From Viola odorata (taxonomy: Eukaryota > Streptophyta > Magnoliopsida > Malpighiales > Violaceae): DNA of 64,000 bases. Of this stretch, positions 32,345-43,989 are shown piece after piece; position 1 is the first letter of the stretch; every line of letters starts with the position of its first letter. Made by a program: the position numbers and the translations under genes. The notes beneath the pieces were generated by a model. That model searched no databases. It saw nothing but the letters and a program-made list of their open reading frames with translations, and was not told the origin of the DNA. The DNA is taken from the NCBI GenBank assembly GCA_963691705.1, contig OY829539.1, positions 42,851,656 through 42,915,655 on the forward strand. Direction: 5' to 3'.

Positions 32345-34002
32345 AGTGGTAGCGGAGCTCTAGCCGCTTCGAGTTGCCTTCTGTTGCCTTTCTTCTTTCC
32401 GAGTCTGTCCAGAAAATCCACCATATTCCTGTCTCGTTTTGTGAGTAATACAGCTTACAAAAATCCGAATTTTTGTGTCAAACACCTTCGTCCTGTGCTT
32501 AACAATTTTCGTGTTTTGGTCGTCCTGAAATTCCATGAAAATAGTACTCATTCTGATCAAAACAAAAAGTTGCACAGATTCGCATCCGAGAAAAACATAC
32601 CTTTATTGTTGGTCTGATTAAAGTACTTTCCAGACGGAATTATCTCTTCCTTCCTTGACAAAACTTGTATCTCTACATCTTAAAAGTCTTCCTGTAAAAT
32701 TTCGTGATCTTTAGACATCATTTGCTATTCCTTTGAGCCCAAATCGAAAGTTTGCACCAAGCTGTCCCAGTTATTCTATTCTTCCAAATCAGCTTTGTGT
32801 CATAAATGGCAGCACATATCTCACTCCTTTTCTATTAAACAAACGAATTCAAACACCTCATTTCCCTCACATGTGAGCAGCCAACACATGCCTTACTTTC
32901 TTTCTATTAAACAAGCCAAAAGTCCAGCCCTTACCCATCCGTGCACAACCCACATTCCACTCCTAGAAAGCTGAATATTCTCTTACACAACCTTACATAT
33001 TCTCTTGATCTAAAATCCTAGCACGTGTTTGCATATATTCTTCAATATTCACTTACAAATGTGCGCCACCTTTGCTAGAACCTAGCTGTCCGTGTGCAAG
33101 TCTTTCCATCCTTCCAATTCTTCAAACAAAATCAATCCAAAACAGCCAAGTCATTCCTTTGTAACCCAAACCGAAATCATTCCTTGATTTGGAACACATC
33201 TCTTTCAAACAACACTTGTTCACATGCAGGATACGTTTGTTCTCTAAAATAAAAAAAAATAAAAAAGAAAAGAAAAGAAAAGAAAAGAAAAAACAATACG
33301 AGAACTTTGAAAAAAAAATAAAATAAAAAAAAATAAAAAATCCAAGTGTTGTTTCAATTATTCGTTCATTTATATTCTATACCACCTACATGGGCGGTTG
33401 CAATCTTTAAATTCAAGTCATTTCAATTCCGTTATTTACATCCAAGTCATTTACATTCAAGCTCATTTCAATTTCGTTATTTCCATTCAAGTCATTTACT
33501 TTCAAGCTCAAAGGGAGGCCTTGTCGCCCTTTTTACTTTTCTGTCCTAGGATCGGTTCTACCATCCTCTCCTTACAATTCAAGTCATTTCCATTCAGCTA
33601 TTTAAATTCTGCCATTTAAATTTCAGCAATTTACTTCAAGTAATTTACTTTCTTGTACTTTACTTTCTTGCTCAAAGGGAGGCTTTGCCGACCTCTTTAC
33701 TTTTCTGTCCAAGGGTTGGTTCTACCATCCTTTTCTTTACTTTCCAAGCCTTTCCTTTCAGCTTTTCACTTCTTGAATTTCTAATGTGCTCAAAACAATA
33801 ATTGAACAAAAGAAAACAACAGGGACACTGCTTGAGGACATTATTTGGACAAAAGGACACGAAACAATCTTGTGAGGCTTGAGTACATAAGTGAGGACAA
33901 TCTTTACGAGAGTTTCAAACACGAGAGCAAACACGTAAGGGAGTGATTTGTTTTCAACTAACATATATACATACATCTAGTTTGTTTATTTTTGCAGGTA
34001 AA
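32345..34002 (+). other. TR-GAG leader
   Basis: Non-coding. Holds an A/G low-complexity run at 33246-33340, then repeats of TTCAATTC.GTTATTTAC and CAAGTCATTTAC.TTCAAG with GGGAGGC.TTG.CG.CC blocks at 33512 and 33675. A splice-acceptor-like TTATTTTTGCAG ends just before the gag ATG. Confidence 0.6.
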
Positions 34003-37000
34003 ATGACTTCCTACATCTCTTGTCAATCAAGCTATGGCCTAGGTCCCTCCGAACAAGGCCTTGGCCGTGGCCCCTCTACTAATGGTCGCAACCATCGAGA
34101 AAACTCCACTTCTCTCCATCGACAAATTCAACTTCCCATCTTTAAAGGAACATCCTTTTCGGCCGACTTTATTGAATGGGAATATCAACTAGTAAAAACA
34201 TTTGAATGTCATCAACTTTCGGAAAAACAGAAAATTAGACTTGCTTACAAGACATTTGATGACATTGCTTATGATCGGTGGTACTCTACTAGCCATGAAG
34301 GTGAAAGGGGTAGGATTGCAACTTGGGCTGAAATGAGACGTGTCATGAGACAATGTTTTGTGTCATCATATTATCAAGAATTCTTAGAAGACGAGTTGTC
34401 CTCCCTTCAACAAGGAACCAAAACCGTGATAGAATATTATCATGAGTTTGTTGATTTACTCATTAAGACTTATCTTCAAGAAGAGGAGGGCATGATCATG
34501 GATTTATTTGAAAGTGGGTTAAATAGAACGATTAGAAGACAACTTGAACTCTATGAGTTTACAAGCTTGCAATCCATGATGCTCCATGCTTGTGCAGTTG
34601 AAGAACAAGAATTCTTGATGAAGCAAAATAGTAGCTCGATCCATTGTTGTCCGAGTAACATGAAGGCTCCTACTTCCATTACCATAGAGCACAAGCCGAG
34701 CCAAGCACACCAAGGAGATTGCACTCACCAAAAACAGCCACCACCCTCTCAATCTTTTGAACCAATTGTAACTGAAAAATATAATTTGATTGAAGAGAGT
34801 GTGACCGAAAATACAGCAATAATGAGTGAACAATGTGAGGTTGTACATGAGGTGCAACAAGAGAGTGAGTGTGAACGAGAGAAGAAAGTAAGAGATGAGA
34901 AAAATACACGGCATAAAAATAGCAAGCATTCCAATGAGAGTGAGTGCAACCACACCCTTGAGAATGAGTTGAGTGAGTCCGTTAAACCAAATCAATTTCA
35001 AGCTTCCGACAGCCTTTTGTTTGAACTCAATTCTAACAATCCATTGTTGGAACTTGAGAATGACACAAAAGAAAGGTCCGAAGGGTGTGAAGAAGGAGAC
35101 CTTTCAATTTCAGCCATAACTTTGGTGACAAAGAGTTTGAACAATCTTTCCAAAATTGAGGCCAAATGCCTAGAAGAAACTCCTTTCCATTTCCGTGCCG
35201 AAATACTAAGTACGATTATCACCTTGATTGCCAACAATGGAGGTGTAGTCAAAACAACAAGACCTCTTTTGGTACTTAAACTGAATCTCTTCATTACTAA
35301 ACCTTCCAAGGCCATCTCATTTCACTTGATCCATCTTGATAAAGAGAAAAAGACTAAAGGACAATCTCTTTTGTCCTTACCACAAAACAACCCCCATAAA
35401 AGAAGTAAGCATGGGTCGAGAGATAGTGAGCAAAACAGCCCGCATGAAAAAAGTGAGCATGCAAGAGAGATACACACACATGAGAGGAGTGAGCAAATAG
35501 AGAATTTGAGAGAAGAAGGTGAGGAAAAGAAACAAACAGAAATTATGGGAGCTATTGACCCAATGAGCGTGCCTTTGAGCAATGAGGGTCAATTAGCTCA
35601 TTCTAACCTTGACACTTCTTTTCCTATTGCTTGTGTGTTTTTCTTGCAGGAAATTTCGAAGGGTTGTCAAGACTATACGCGCCCAAATGTTCCAAGGAAC
35701 AAAGGTGGTTTCAAACCATCCATCCTAGGGGGTATAGGGAGCGTAATTGTTCAACAATGGTTCTCGAAACGGCAAGGTCATGAGAATATGGATGACACTC
35801 CTCCCTACACTTTCAAGCCAAAACAAACAAGGGAAGACGTTGTTCTTAATGTGCTCACCAAGAGGTATGTGTTCTCACTCAATCAGAATGATAAATTCTT
35901 TGATTTTGAACCTTTTAAAAGCTCATATGAACATGGTAAAGAATTAAGAGAACGCACTCCATGCCCAAAGGATCCCTATTTGCTTTTCATTGAACATGAT
36001 AAATTCTTAATAGGACATCACCAATTTTGTAAGACCGAAACTGAAAAATTACTTGTGTTACAAATACCTGGGATAACGACACGTGATCTCCTTCAAATTA
36101 CTAAAGCTTTTTATACTCTAAAAGAACAGTTCTTTGATCACGTCTTCTTTCAACATGATACTCAATTACATGACATTCTTATGAGCATTCTGAATGATAG
36201 TCATACTGAATTACTGAAACATTTTTTGTACACTAAATGGAAATCAAAGAATCCTCACAACAAGTTTACCAAAGGTCATGCGCAACAAGCTTCATTTGAA
36301 TTTACTATTTTTGAGGTTGAATATGAGATTTCATCTCTGAATTCTCTTGATCTCTCACCATGTGCTTTAAGTAATTTTAAGTGTGTAGAAGAGGGAACCA
36401 CGAATACTCAAGCGCCCAACGGAAATAACAAGGAAGACGTGCTTACATCTTTCAAACAGGAACAATGGGTTTTATTCCACCGGCGTAGGGATCGCTTGAT
36501 CCTTTTCCTTTGCCAAATCTCCCTCCATTTCATCCACGCCAATATCCTTGACCTACCAAGTAAGTATGGGTCCATGAATACATCCTTCTATCTTACTAAC
36601 TTGACCCTTTGCCATGTAGGAGAGGACAAATTTGAAGAACTGGATTCGAGGACGAATCCTTTTGAAGAGGGAGAGGATGATGTGATCACGACGCGGTGCA
36701 CATCCCCACTTCAAGTATGGGTCCTAGACATTCAAGAGGATCCGTGCACCACTCCAAGGCCTCCAGCAAAGCCTAACTTACTCAACTCGCATAAAGTCCT
36801 GTCAACAAAAGTTCCATCTAGGAGGACAAATCATCATGAGCATATGGACAAACAAATGAGAGAAGACGAATTTAATGTAATGGATTCGAGGACGAATCCT
36901 TTCAAAGGAAGAGGTGATGATACGATCACGCCTAACCTCATTCTCTCTATGTACCAGCACCACCTAAGCATTGGGTTCTCAGCCACAACTGTCCAGTGGC

Positions 37001-37371
37001 TAAGCATGGGGATCGCAGAACAAAGCTCGGCAACAAAAGCTCCATCCAAGAGGGCCAAGAATAATGATCCGATGGACAAGCAAATGACGTCTAATTTGCG
37101 CAAACAAAGTCTTGATGGAAACGTCAAGATGTTAGCTTTCATTTGGGACAAGTTTCAGGCCAATCGGACGGGTGGATCAAAAGTTAAGGTCGTCGACATT
37201 TTAGCGCGCAGATTCAACGAGCCAGCTTCGACGTGTGAACTTTCCAGTATAGCGTTTTGCCACTGCTTTAGAGGGGACATTAAGAGCTGTAATGCTTCCC
37301 CACTTGTGATAATTTATTGTAGTTCTTTCCTATATATAGAGCATCAAGCTAGTGTCATTAGGGAGATATAA
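34003..37371 (+). CDS. TR-GAG gag-like protein with remnant of integrase tail
   Basis: An uninterrupted frame from ATG 34003 to the stop at 37371 (about 1122 codons; the frame also extends upstream to 33943, but the acceptor-like TTTTTGCAG favours 34003). Residues about 30-240 form a retrotransposon gag domain: FKGTSFSADFIEWEYQL, AYDRWYS, and YYHEFVDLLIKTYLQ. The middle is charged and Glu/Lys/Asn-rich, with no CCHC zinc knuckle. Near 36458-36690 it reads EQWVLFHRRRDRLIL, LDLPSKYGSMNTSFYLTNL and LDSRTNPFEEGEDDV. That is the typical end of a Ty3/gypsy integrase, so pol was deleted between gag and the integrase tail with the frame kept open. The last 150 codons lie in the 3' LTR. A TTCTTGCAG near 35640 may be a further acceptor. 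Confidence 0.8.
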   Translation: MTSYISCQSSYGLGPSEQGLGRGPSTNGRNHRENSTSLHRQIQLPIFKGTSFSADFIEWEYQLVKTFECHQLSEKQKIRLAYKTFDDIAYDRWYSTSHEGERGRIATWAEMRRVMRQCFVSSYYQEFLEDELSSLQQGTKTVIEYYHEFVDLLIKTYLQEEEGMIMDLFESGLNRTIRRQLELYEFTSLQSMMLHACAVEEQEFLMKQNSSSIHCCPSNMKAPTSITIEHKPSQAHQGDCTHQKQPPPSQSFEPIVTEKYNLIEESVTENTAIMSEQCEVVHEVQQESECEREKKVRDEKNTRHKNSKHSNESECNHTLENELSESVKPNQFQASDSLLFELNSNNPLLELENDTKERSEGCEEGDLSISAITLVTKSLNNLSKIEAKCLEETPFHFRAEILSTIITLIANNGGVVKTTRPLLVLKLNLFITKPSKAISFHLIHLDKEKKTKGQSLLSLPQNNPHKRSKHGSRDSEQNSPHEKSEHAREIHTHERSEQIENLREEGEEKKQTEIMGAIDPMSVPLSNEGQLAHSNLDTSFPIACVFFLQEISKGCQDYTRPNVPRNKGGFKPSILGGIGSVIVQQWFSKRQGHENMDDTPPYTFKPKQTREDVVLNVLTKRYVFSLNQNDKFFDFEPFKSSYEHGKELRERTPCPKDPYLLFIEHDKFLIGHHQFCKTETEKLLVLQIPGITTRDLLQITKAFYTLKEQFFDHVFFQHDTQLHDILMSILNDSHTELLKHFLYTKWKSKNPHNKFTKGHAQQASFEFTIFEVEYEISSLNSLDLSPCALSNFKCVEEGTTNTQAPNGNNKEDVLTSFKQEQWVLFHRRRDRLILFLCQISLHFIHANILDLPSKYGSMNTSFYLTNLTLCHVGEDKFEELDSRTNPFEEGEDDVITTRCTSPLQVWVLDIQEDPCTTPRPPAKPNLLNSHKVLSTKVPSRRTNHHEHMDKQMREDEFNVMDSRTNPFKGRGDDTITPNLILSMYQHHLSIGFSATTVQWLSMGIAEQSSATKAPSKRAKNNDPMDKQMTSNLRKQSLDGNVKMLAFIWDKFQANRTGGSKVKVVDILARRFNEPASTCELSSIAFCHCFRGDIKSCNASPLVIIYCSSFLYIEHQASVIREI

Positions 37372-37747
37372 TTGCCAAGTGAAAAGCTAGAGAGAAATCC
37401 TCCTCTAGCCTTTTCACCAAGGCATTTATCCTAGTGTGATATTTGAGTGATTTAAGATTGTTTCCTTTCTTGTAATTCAAGTGTGTTCTGAAATAATAAT
37501 CAAGTGTTCTTTGTGCTTTCAATCTGAGTTCAATTCAAGTGTACCATCATCAATCCATCCAACTCCAATCCAAACACAACCCTTTCCATTCATCCTTTCT
37601 CATATCATCTATTTCCGCTGCACTTATAGTCCATCTTCCATCATATTTCCTTCCATCTTCCAATCTGCCTTGTGTTACAACTCCAAGCTAGATCCTCCTT
37701 CAAACATAGATTCAAACTCCCCTTACAAAGGAGGTTGTATCTTATCA
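36918..37747 (+). repeat. TR-GAG 3' LTR
   Basis: 830 bp, nearly identical to the 5' LTR. TATA box at 37331-37338. Confidence 0.93.
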
Positions 37748-38725
37748 TTTCGGGGGAATAGTTCTATCTTTAACCTTCCTTGAAAGGATATAAATTAAAA
37801 TCGCAGAAGAGAGAATAATGGCAATAACGAAGCAATTTGGAAAATATACATGCGATATATCATGGCAATAATGAGGCAAATTGGAACATATACATGGGAT
37901 ATATTCATGAATGATGAAGCAAATTGGAACATATACATGCGATCATGATGCATATGCTAGGGTAATTGCAACTACTTCTAACTGGCTGAAAGGCTCCCGG
38001 ACGATACCATAGAAGTGGTCCCTCAGTAAATGGATATGTGATTGCTGACCGAAACATAAAGGAATCGGGGCGCTCACCCATTTAGGGGTTCTAGTCCGAG
38101 TTAGGGTTCATGAAAGCTGACTGGGACCCAAGTCCTCAGGGCTTCACTAATACCAACCTAATCCTATTTGGGAAGGCCCGGCGAAAGGGCATTATGCGTG
38201 ATGTGAATGAGAAGACAACAGTTGATATCTAAGTGAATAAATAAATAATAACAATAAACACCTCAAGCAAATAATTCCGGCTTCGACCCTAAGATCCCCA
38301 GTGAAGTCGCCAAACTGTCGCGCCGTCGCGAGCGAAATTCGGGACGCAAAGAAATCACATAACAATGAAGTCGCCACCCTATTTTTTCTAAGGTTTAGGG
38401 AAACCTAAAAGTCTGAAAAAGAAGAAGAAAATAAAACAAAAACTAAGGCACAAATAAAAAGGGTCTAAACCCGAGAACAACGGTTCGGGGTCGTTTTATG
38501 GACTTGGGAAGGTGTGAGGCACCCAAGTCTCATCCTAAAAAGGTTACCGGTTCTAAAAAGAGGTGTTTTAAAATCATGTTAAAAACAAGTAATTTGGGGC
38601 CCTCAGGGGGGATCGTCGCTTTAATTCTTTAGTTGGTTCGGTTGATTTTATCCTAATTATTGTCGAGTTGTTAAAAAGAAAATAAACGTAGCATGTCAAA
38701 ATCACCAAAACTATCGTCGCCAAAC

Positions 38726-40368
38726 TATCACACCCCCTTTTCATTTTTAACGCGAACAAGTTCGGGACGGATGCTAAGCATAAATGGATGCTTCGCATAA
38801 TGCAATGAAGTCGCCACCCTATTTATCTAGGTTTAGGGAACCTAATCGTCATGGCATAAAAAATAAATAAAACTGAGGTACAAAAAGGTCTAAACCAAAA
38901 AATAACGGTTCGAGGTCGTATTATGCACTCGGGAAGGTATTAGGCACCCGAGTCACATCTTTAAAAGGTTACCGGTAAAAAGGTGTTTGGAAAACATTTT
39001 TTAACATGAAAATGAGTAAATAATCGTAGCATGTCAACCAATCCCGCACACGGAATCGGGCCACTTTCCAATCTTGTAGAGTGTCAGCCGAAATTCTGTT
39101 ACGAAAATTGGGCCACTTTTTGATTATTGATGGGCCCTTAGAGATATTCACCGCTTTAGCATTTTTATTATTTCCAGTAGGGACCGTTTAGGAGTGATTA
39201 ATTCTTTTTGGCCAGGACTGGTTGGGACTGATTAATCGTTGGTTTTTTACTAAAGCAAGAGCCCTCCTAATCATCATCGGGCCATGCATGTTTAATTAAT
39301 TACTACATGATCTATCATGGATAAAACTAGCAAAAATACCAATTTAATGAATGCAAATATACCGCATGGGATCGAAGCCACCATATACATGTATCAGTGC
39401 ATAACAATTAATTTTATGGCATATAAAGAGCAAGTGATGTAAACACGTATACATGTGCGTTGATTTTAATTTCTAACAATTTTAAATATCATGCATAGGA
39501 TTATGATATGAGTTTTTAACATTTCTAAATAGCATGTATACGAATAATATTTACGGAAAGTATTAAATAAATGAAAGAGAGGTAGGAAGCGTACTTGCGA
39601 GCGAAGACTTTAAATTTTATCTACAAAGTGAGATTATTAGCGATGATTCGAAAGATAGTAAATAAAAGGCATACAAACATTGATTAGATTATTCACGAAC
39701 AAGTAAGCAATTAATTAAATAAAGATGGCAAACAAAACAAACAAATATTTATCATGTATGAGCAATTGGTAAATAATTAATACGACGAATAAGACAAAGA
39801 AATTAATTATCGCATACGAGCATTTGATAAATAATTAACATGACGAAAACAAAGCAAACAAATTATTTATCGCATACGAGCAATTAATAAATAATTAACA
39901 TGACGAAAACAAAGCTAACAAATTATTTATCGCATACGAACAATTGATATATAATTAACATGACGAAAACAAAGCAAATAAATTATTTATCGCATATGAG
40001 CAATTGATAAATTATTAACATGACGAAAACAAAGCAAATAAATTATTTATCGCATACGAGCAATTGATAAATAATTAACATGACGAAAATAAAGCAAACA
40101 AATTATTTATCGCATACGAGCAATTGATAAATAATGACGAAAATAAAGCAAACAAATTATTTATCACATACGAACAATTGATAAATAATTAAATATGACG
40201 AAAACAATGTAGACAACTTATACGAAAAGTTTAATGGGCCGGGCCCAAGAAAAAGATAAAAAAACAGCTGGGCTTGGATAAAGCCAAGCCCAACAAATTA
40301 ATTAATTAAACAAGATGGGCTTGGACAAAGCCAAGCCCATCACCTTTAATTTGCAGCAGCAACACCTT
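38726..40368 (-). repeat. TatB 5' LTR, truncated at its start
   Basis: Begins (plus) TATCACACCCCCTTTTC, corresponding to TGTCGCACCCCC in the solo LTR. The primer-site-like copy is at 38806-38816. The tandem array is at 39745-40200. Ends at AACACCTT where hAT coding sequence resumes. Confidence 0.82.
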
Positions 40369-40870
40369 TAATCAGTATAAATCTCATTATGGAGCTGCTG
40401 TAGAGGGTGGCTCAGAGTTAAATTTATATCTACAAGAGCCTACAGTGAACGATGATAATGGGTTTGGTATATTGGATTGTGAAAAAAGCATTCTCCACGA
40501 TTCCCAATTCTGTCCAAAATGGCTAGAGATGTTTTTGCAGTTCCTGTTTCCACTGTGGCTTCAAAGTCGGCATTCAGCACTGGTGGGAGAGTCCTTGATC
40601 CTTGTAGGAGCTCTCTAACACCTAGAATTGTGCAAGCACCTATATGCACCCAAAATTGGATTAGGACATCTAATGAAGCCATCATTGTAGAGGAGAACAT
40701 AAATGACCTCGAGAATTTGTATTCTGGTAAGAGCTTATCTTATTCTTTTTAATGTTTTCAATGTTTATCTTAGATAATGTGGGTTCTTACTCTCTTCAAT
40801 TTTCTAATACTTTATCTTTTATGTTTCAGATTTTGCAAAACTAGTATTGGAGCCAACTATTTCAGAGATG
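40369..40870 (+). pseudogene. hAT transposase C-terminal (dimerisation) part
   Basis: Reads NQYKSHYGAAVEGGSELNLY then, after a frame change, MARDVFAVPVSTVASKSAFS and LTPRIVQAPICTQNWIR. This is the hAT C-terminal dimerisation domain. An intron follows (GGTAAGAGC near 40728; acceptor TTTATGTTTCAG near 40830), then a short exon DFAKLVLEPTISEM. The second TatB insertion comes next. The order and frame fit with the N-terminal part at 22711-24297. Confidence 0.88.
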
Positions 40871-40871
40871 T

Positions 40872-43800
40872 TGTCGCACCCCCTTTTCATTTTTAACGCG
40901 AACAGGTTCGGGACGGATGCTAAGCATAAATGGATGCTTCGCATAATGCAATGAAGTCTCCACCCTATTTATCTAGGTTTAGGGAACCTAATCGTCATGG
41001 CATAAAAAATAAATAAAACTAAGGCACAAAAAGGTCTAAACTAAAGAACAAAGGTTCGAGGTCGTATTATGGACTCGGGAAGGTATTAGACACCCGAGTC
41101 AAATCCTTAAAAGGTTACCGGTAAAAAGGTGTTTGGAAAAAAATTTCTAACATGAAAATGAGGAAATAATCACAGCATGTCAACCAATCCCGCGTACGAA
41201 ATCGGGCCACTTTCCAATCATTTACAGGGAAACGATCGTAGAGTGTCAGCCGAAATCCAGTTATAAAAATTTGGCCACTTCCGATTGTTTATGGGCCCTC
41301 AGAGGTATTGACCGCTTTAACATTTTTGTTATTTCCGAGAGGGACCGTTCGGGACTGATTGATCCTTTCTGGTTGGGACTGGTCGGGACTGATTAATCGT
41401 TGGTTTTTTACTAAGGCGAGAGCCCTCTTTATCATCATCAGGCCATGCATGATTAATTAATTACTACATGATCTATCATGGATAAAACTAGCAAAAATAC
41501 CAATTTAATGAATGCAAGTAAACTGTATGGGATCGAAGCCACCATATACATGTATCAGTGCATAACAATTAATTTCATGGCATATAAAGAGCAAGTGATG
41601 TAAACACGTACACATGTGCGTTGATTTTAATTTCTAACAATTTTAAATATCATGCATACGATTATGATATGAGTTTTTAACATTTCTAAATAGCATGCAT
41701 ACGAATAATATTTGTGGAGAGAATTAAATAAATGAAAGAGGAGTAGGAAGCGTACTCGCGAGCGAAGACTTTAGATTTTATCTACAAAGTGAGATTATTA
41801 GTGATGGTTCGAATGATAGTAAATAAAAGGCATACAAACATTTATTAGATTATTGACGAACAAGTAAGCAATTAATTAAATAAAAATGACAAACAAAACA
41901 AACAAATATTTATCATATACGAGCAATTGGTAAATAATTAATATGACGAATAAGACAAAGAAATTAATTATCGCATACGAGCAATTGATAAATAATTAAC
42001 ATGAGGAAAACAAAGCAAACAAATTATTTATCGCATACGAGAAATTGATAAATAATGACGAAAACAAAGCAAACAAATTATTTATCTCATACGAATAATT
42101 GATAAATAATTAGCATGACAAAAATAAAGCAAACAAATTATTTATCGCATAGATAAATAATTAACATGACGAAAACAAAGCAAACAAATTATTTATCGCA
42201 TACGAGCAATTGATAAATAATGACAAAAATAAAGCAAACAAATTATTTATCGCATACGAGCAATTGATAAATAATTAACATGACAAAAACAAAGCAAATA
42301 AATTATTTATCGCATACAAGCAATTGATAAACAATTAACATGACGAAAATAAATCAAACAAATTATTTATCGCATACGAGCAATTGATAAATAATGACGA
42401 CAATAGAGGAAAAAAATTATTTATCACATACGAACAATTGATAAATAATTAAATATGACGAAAACAATGTAGACAACTTATACGAAAAGTTTAATGGGTC
42501 GGGACCAAGAGAAAGATAAAAAAACAGCTGGGCTTGGACAGAGCCAAGCCCGTCACCTTTAATTTGCAGCAGTAACACCTTCTCCCTTCTTTTCTTCTCC
42601 ATTTGGGCTTGGCTCAAGCAAAGCCCATGACCAAACAATTAAACAAACTAACCCAACCCTCCTCTTTTTTAAAAACCAAGGTCGCTTCCCTCCTTCTTCT
42701 TCCTTATTCATCTTCTTCTTCTAGCCAACCTACAACAAATAATAAACAATGCAGCAAACAACTTCTGGCCAAAACAACCATAAAAGCAGACAACAATCCG
42801 GCCAAAAACCGGCCACAACACAGCAGCACTTAAATTAGCCAAACACAGCTCTTCAATTCATTCAAAACAGTAGGCGATTTAAGTAAATAGGCAAACGAAA
42901 TTAATACAAACAAACTTGAAATTAACCCGAAATAGCAAGCAATTCAACGAAGTAAAACATCAAAATTAATTTAAAACAGTAGCAGCAATTGATTGACAGA
43001 AAGAGTAACAATTAATCGAAAGTAAAGCATTAACAATTTAATTAATTGTATCTGAGGTAATTAATTAATTAAAGAGCCAGCAATTAAAATCAAAGTAGAA
43101 GGAAAGAGCGTAAATAAAAGGGGGACTAGAGCATGAAATTGGTCTCCCTCTCCTTGTTGCTTGAAGGTTTGTATTTATAGGAGAAAGTTTGAGTCGGTTT
43201 GGGTAATTTGCATGGCCGAGAATTGTCGGGGAGGTGGAAGGATAAGGATGGGCGGTGATGGGATGTTCGTGATGATGAGGCTTTGGTTGTGTGGTTGGGT
43301 GATGAACAAGTTTAAGGAAGTGGCGGGGGATTGATGAAGATTTTAGGAAGGAAATGATCACGATTTGGTTGCCTTAAATGCAAGGATTTTGGAAGATCAA
43401 AGTGATGATGAAAACGTTTCTTGGCAATTGGATGTGCATAAAGGGGTCAAATGGTTTTGATCAAGTGGCTCAGATGAGAGTGAGCCGGAAGATGCTTAAT
43501 GCTTAATTAATTGGTTTGACCTATCAGTACGAGAAATCTCGTAAAAACTTATAATAAATTCGAACAAAAATGACTGTGATATGTAATAAAATACAAGGAA
43601 CAAAATTACGCAAACGAAAATACGAACTGAACTCTTCAAATGGAAATATTTTATTTAAAGTCTAAAAGCTCGTTCGGGCCTAGTAGGGGTCTGGCTACAA
43701 ACCGATAATAAATCCGAACAAAAACAACTACGACATGTAATAAAATATAAGGGATGAAATGATGTGAACGAAATTTTGAACTTAACTCCCTAAATGGAAA

Positions 43801-43984
43801 TATTTTATTTAAGGCTTAAAAGCTCATCCGGAACCTGATAACAGTTTGAATGACGTAAAAAGGCAAAAAACTAAAATAATGCGAAATGAAGTAAAATAGT
43901 AAGATAAACAGCAAATGATCGAAAATTGATAATGCAATAAACGAAAAAAGTGCTAAAAACTGTGTCAAAAATCGGGTATCAATA
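40872..43984 (-). repeat. TatB solo LTR, 3113 bp
   Basis: Complete LTR from TGTCGCACCCCC to GGGTATCAATA on the plus strand (its own strand starts TATTGATACC; the expected TG has become TA). A perfect 5-bp target duplication GATGT flanks it (40867-40871, 43985-43989). No internal region is present, so it arose by LTR-LTR recombination. TATA box 43173-43179. Tandem hairpin array 41900-42450. The open frames at 42417-42833 and 43065-43361 are not supported as genes. Confidence 0.93.
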
Positions 43985-43989
43985 GATGT

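Larger units (their letters stand above)
31515..37747 (+). mobile_element. Complete non-autonomous gag-bearing LTR element (TR-GAG type), 6233 bp
   Basis: Two 830-bp LTRs (31515-32344 and 36918-37747) start TGATACGATC and end CTTATCA. I saw two differences between them. A perfect 5-bp target duplication TTTCG flanks the element (31510-31514, 37748-37752). It interrupts a TatA gag scrap. The internal region encodes a gag-like protein but no protease, reverse transcriptase or integrase core. A purine-rich AAAGGAAGAGGTGA precedes the 3' LTR. The sequence after the 5' LTR (TGGTAGCGGAGC) only partly resembles the initiator-Met primer site. Elements of this plan are known as TR-GAGs; movement needs a partner's enzymes. 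Confidence 0.93.
31131..38719 (-). mobile_element. TatA fragment inserted at TatB primer site, bounded by 24-bp inverted repeats
   Basis: Minus-strand TatA sequence: LTR end 38316-38690, primer-binding site 38293-38315, leader down to 37753, then gag scrap 31155-31509 after the TR-GAG insertion. The ends 31131-31154 and 38696-38719 are perfect reverse complements. The left copy is TatA's own sequence (compare 3930-3950). The right copy is an extra inverted copy sitting at the TatB LTR end. Confidence 0.7.
24298..40368 (-). mobile_element. TatB: non-autonomous Tat-like element with nested insertions
   Basis: Lies on the minus strand. 3' LTR 24298-27098, polypurine tract 27099-27112, arrays to 28690, non-coding internal DNA to about 31130, a nested TatA fragment with TR-GAG inside (31131-38719), primer-site remnant (38716-38725), and 5' LTR 38726-40368. 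Compared with the solo LTR (40872-43984), the left LTR lacks about 185 bp at its outer end and the right LTR about 1.4 kb. Around 100 codons of the hAT host gene are missing at the junction, so deletions followed insertion. No gag or pol is encoded. Confidence 0.8.

Noticed and set aside
34519..35592. Minus-strand open frames opposite the TR-GAG gag
   Set aside because: Shadow frames of the strong plus-strand gag frame, with hydrophobic low-complexity content.
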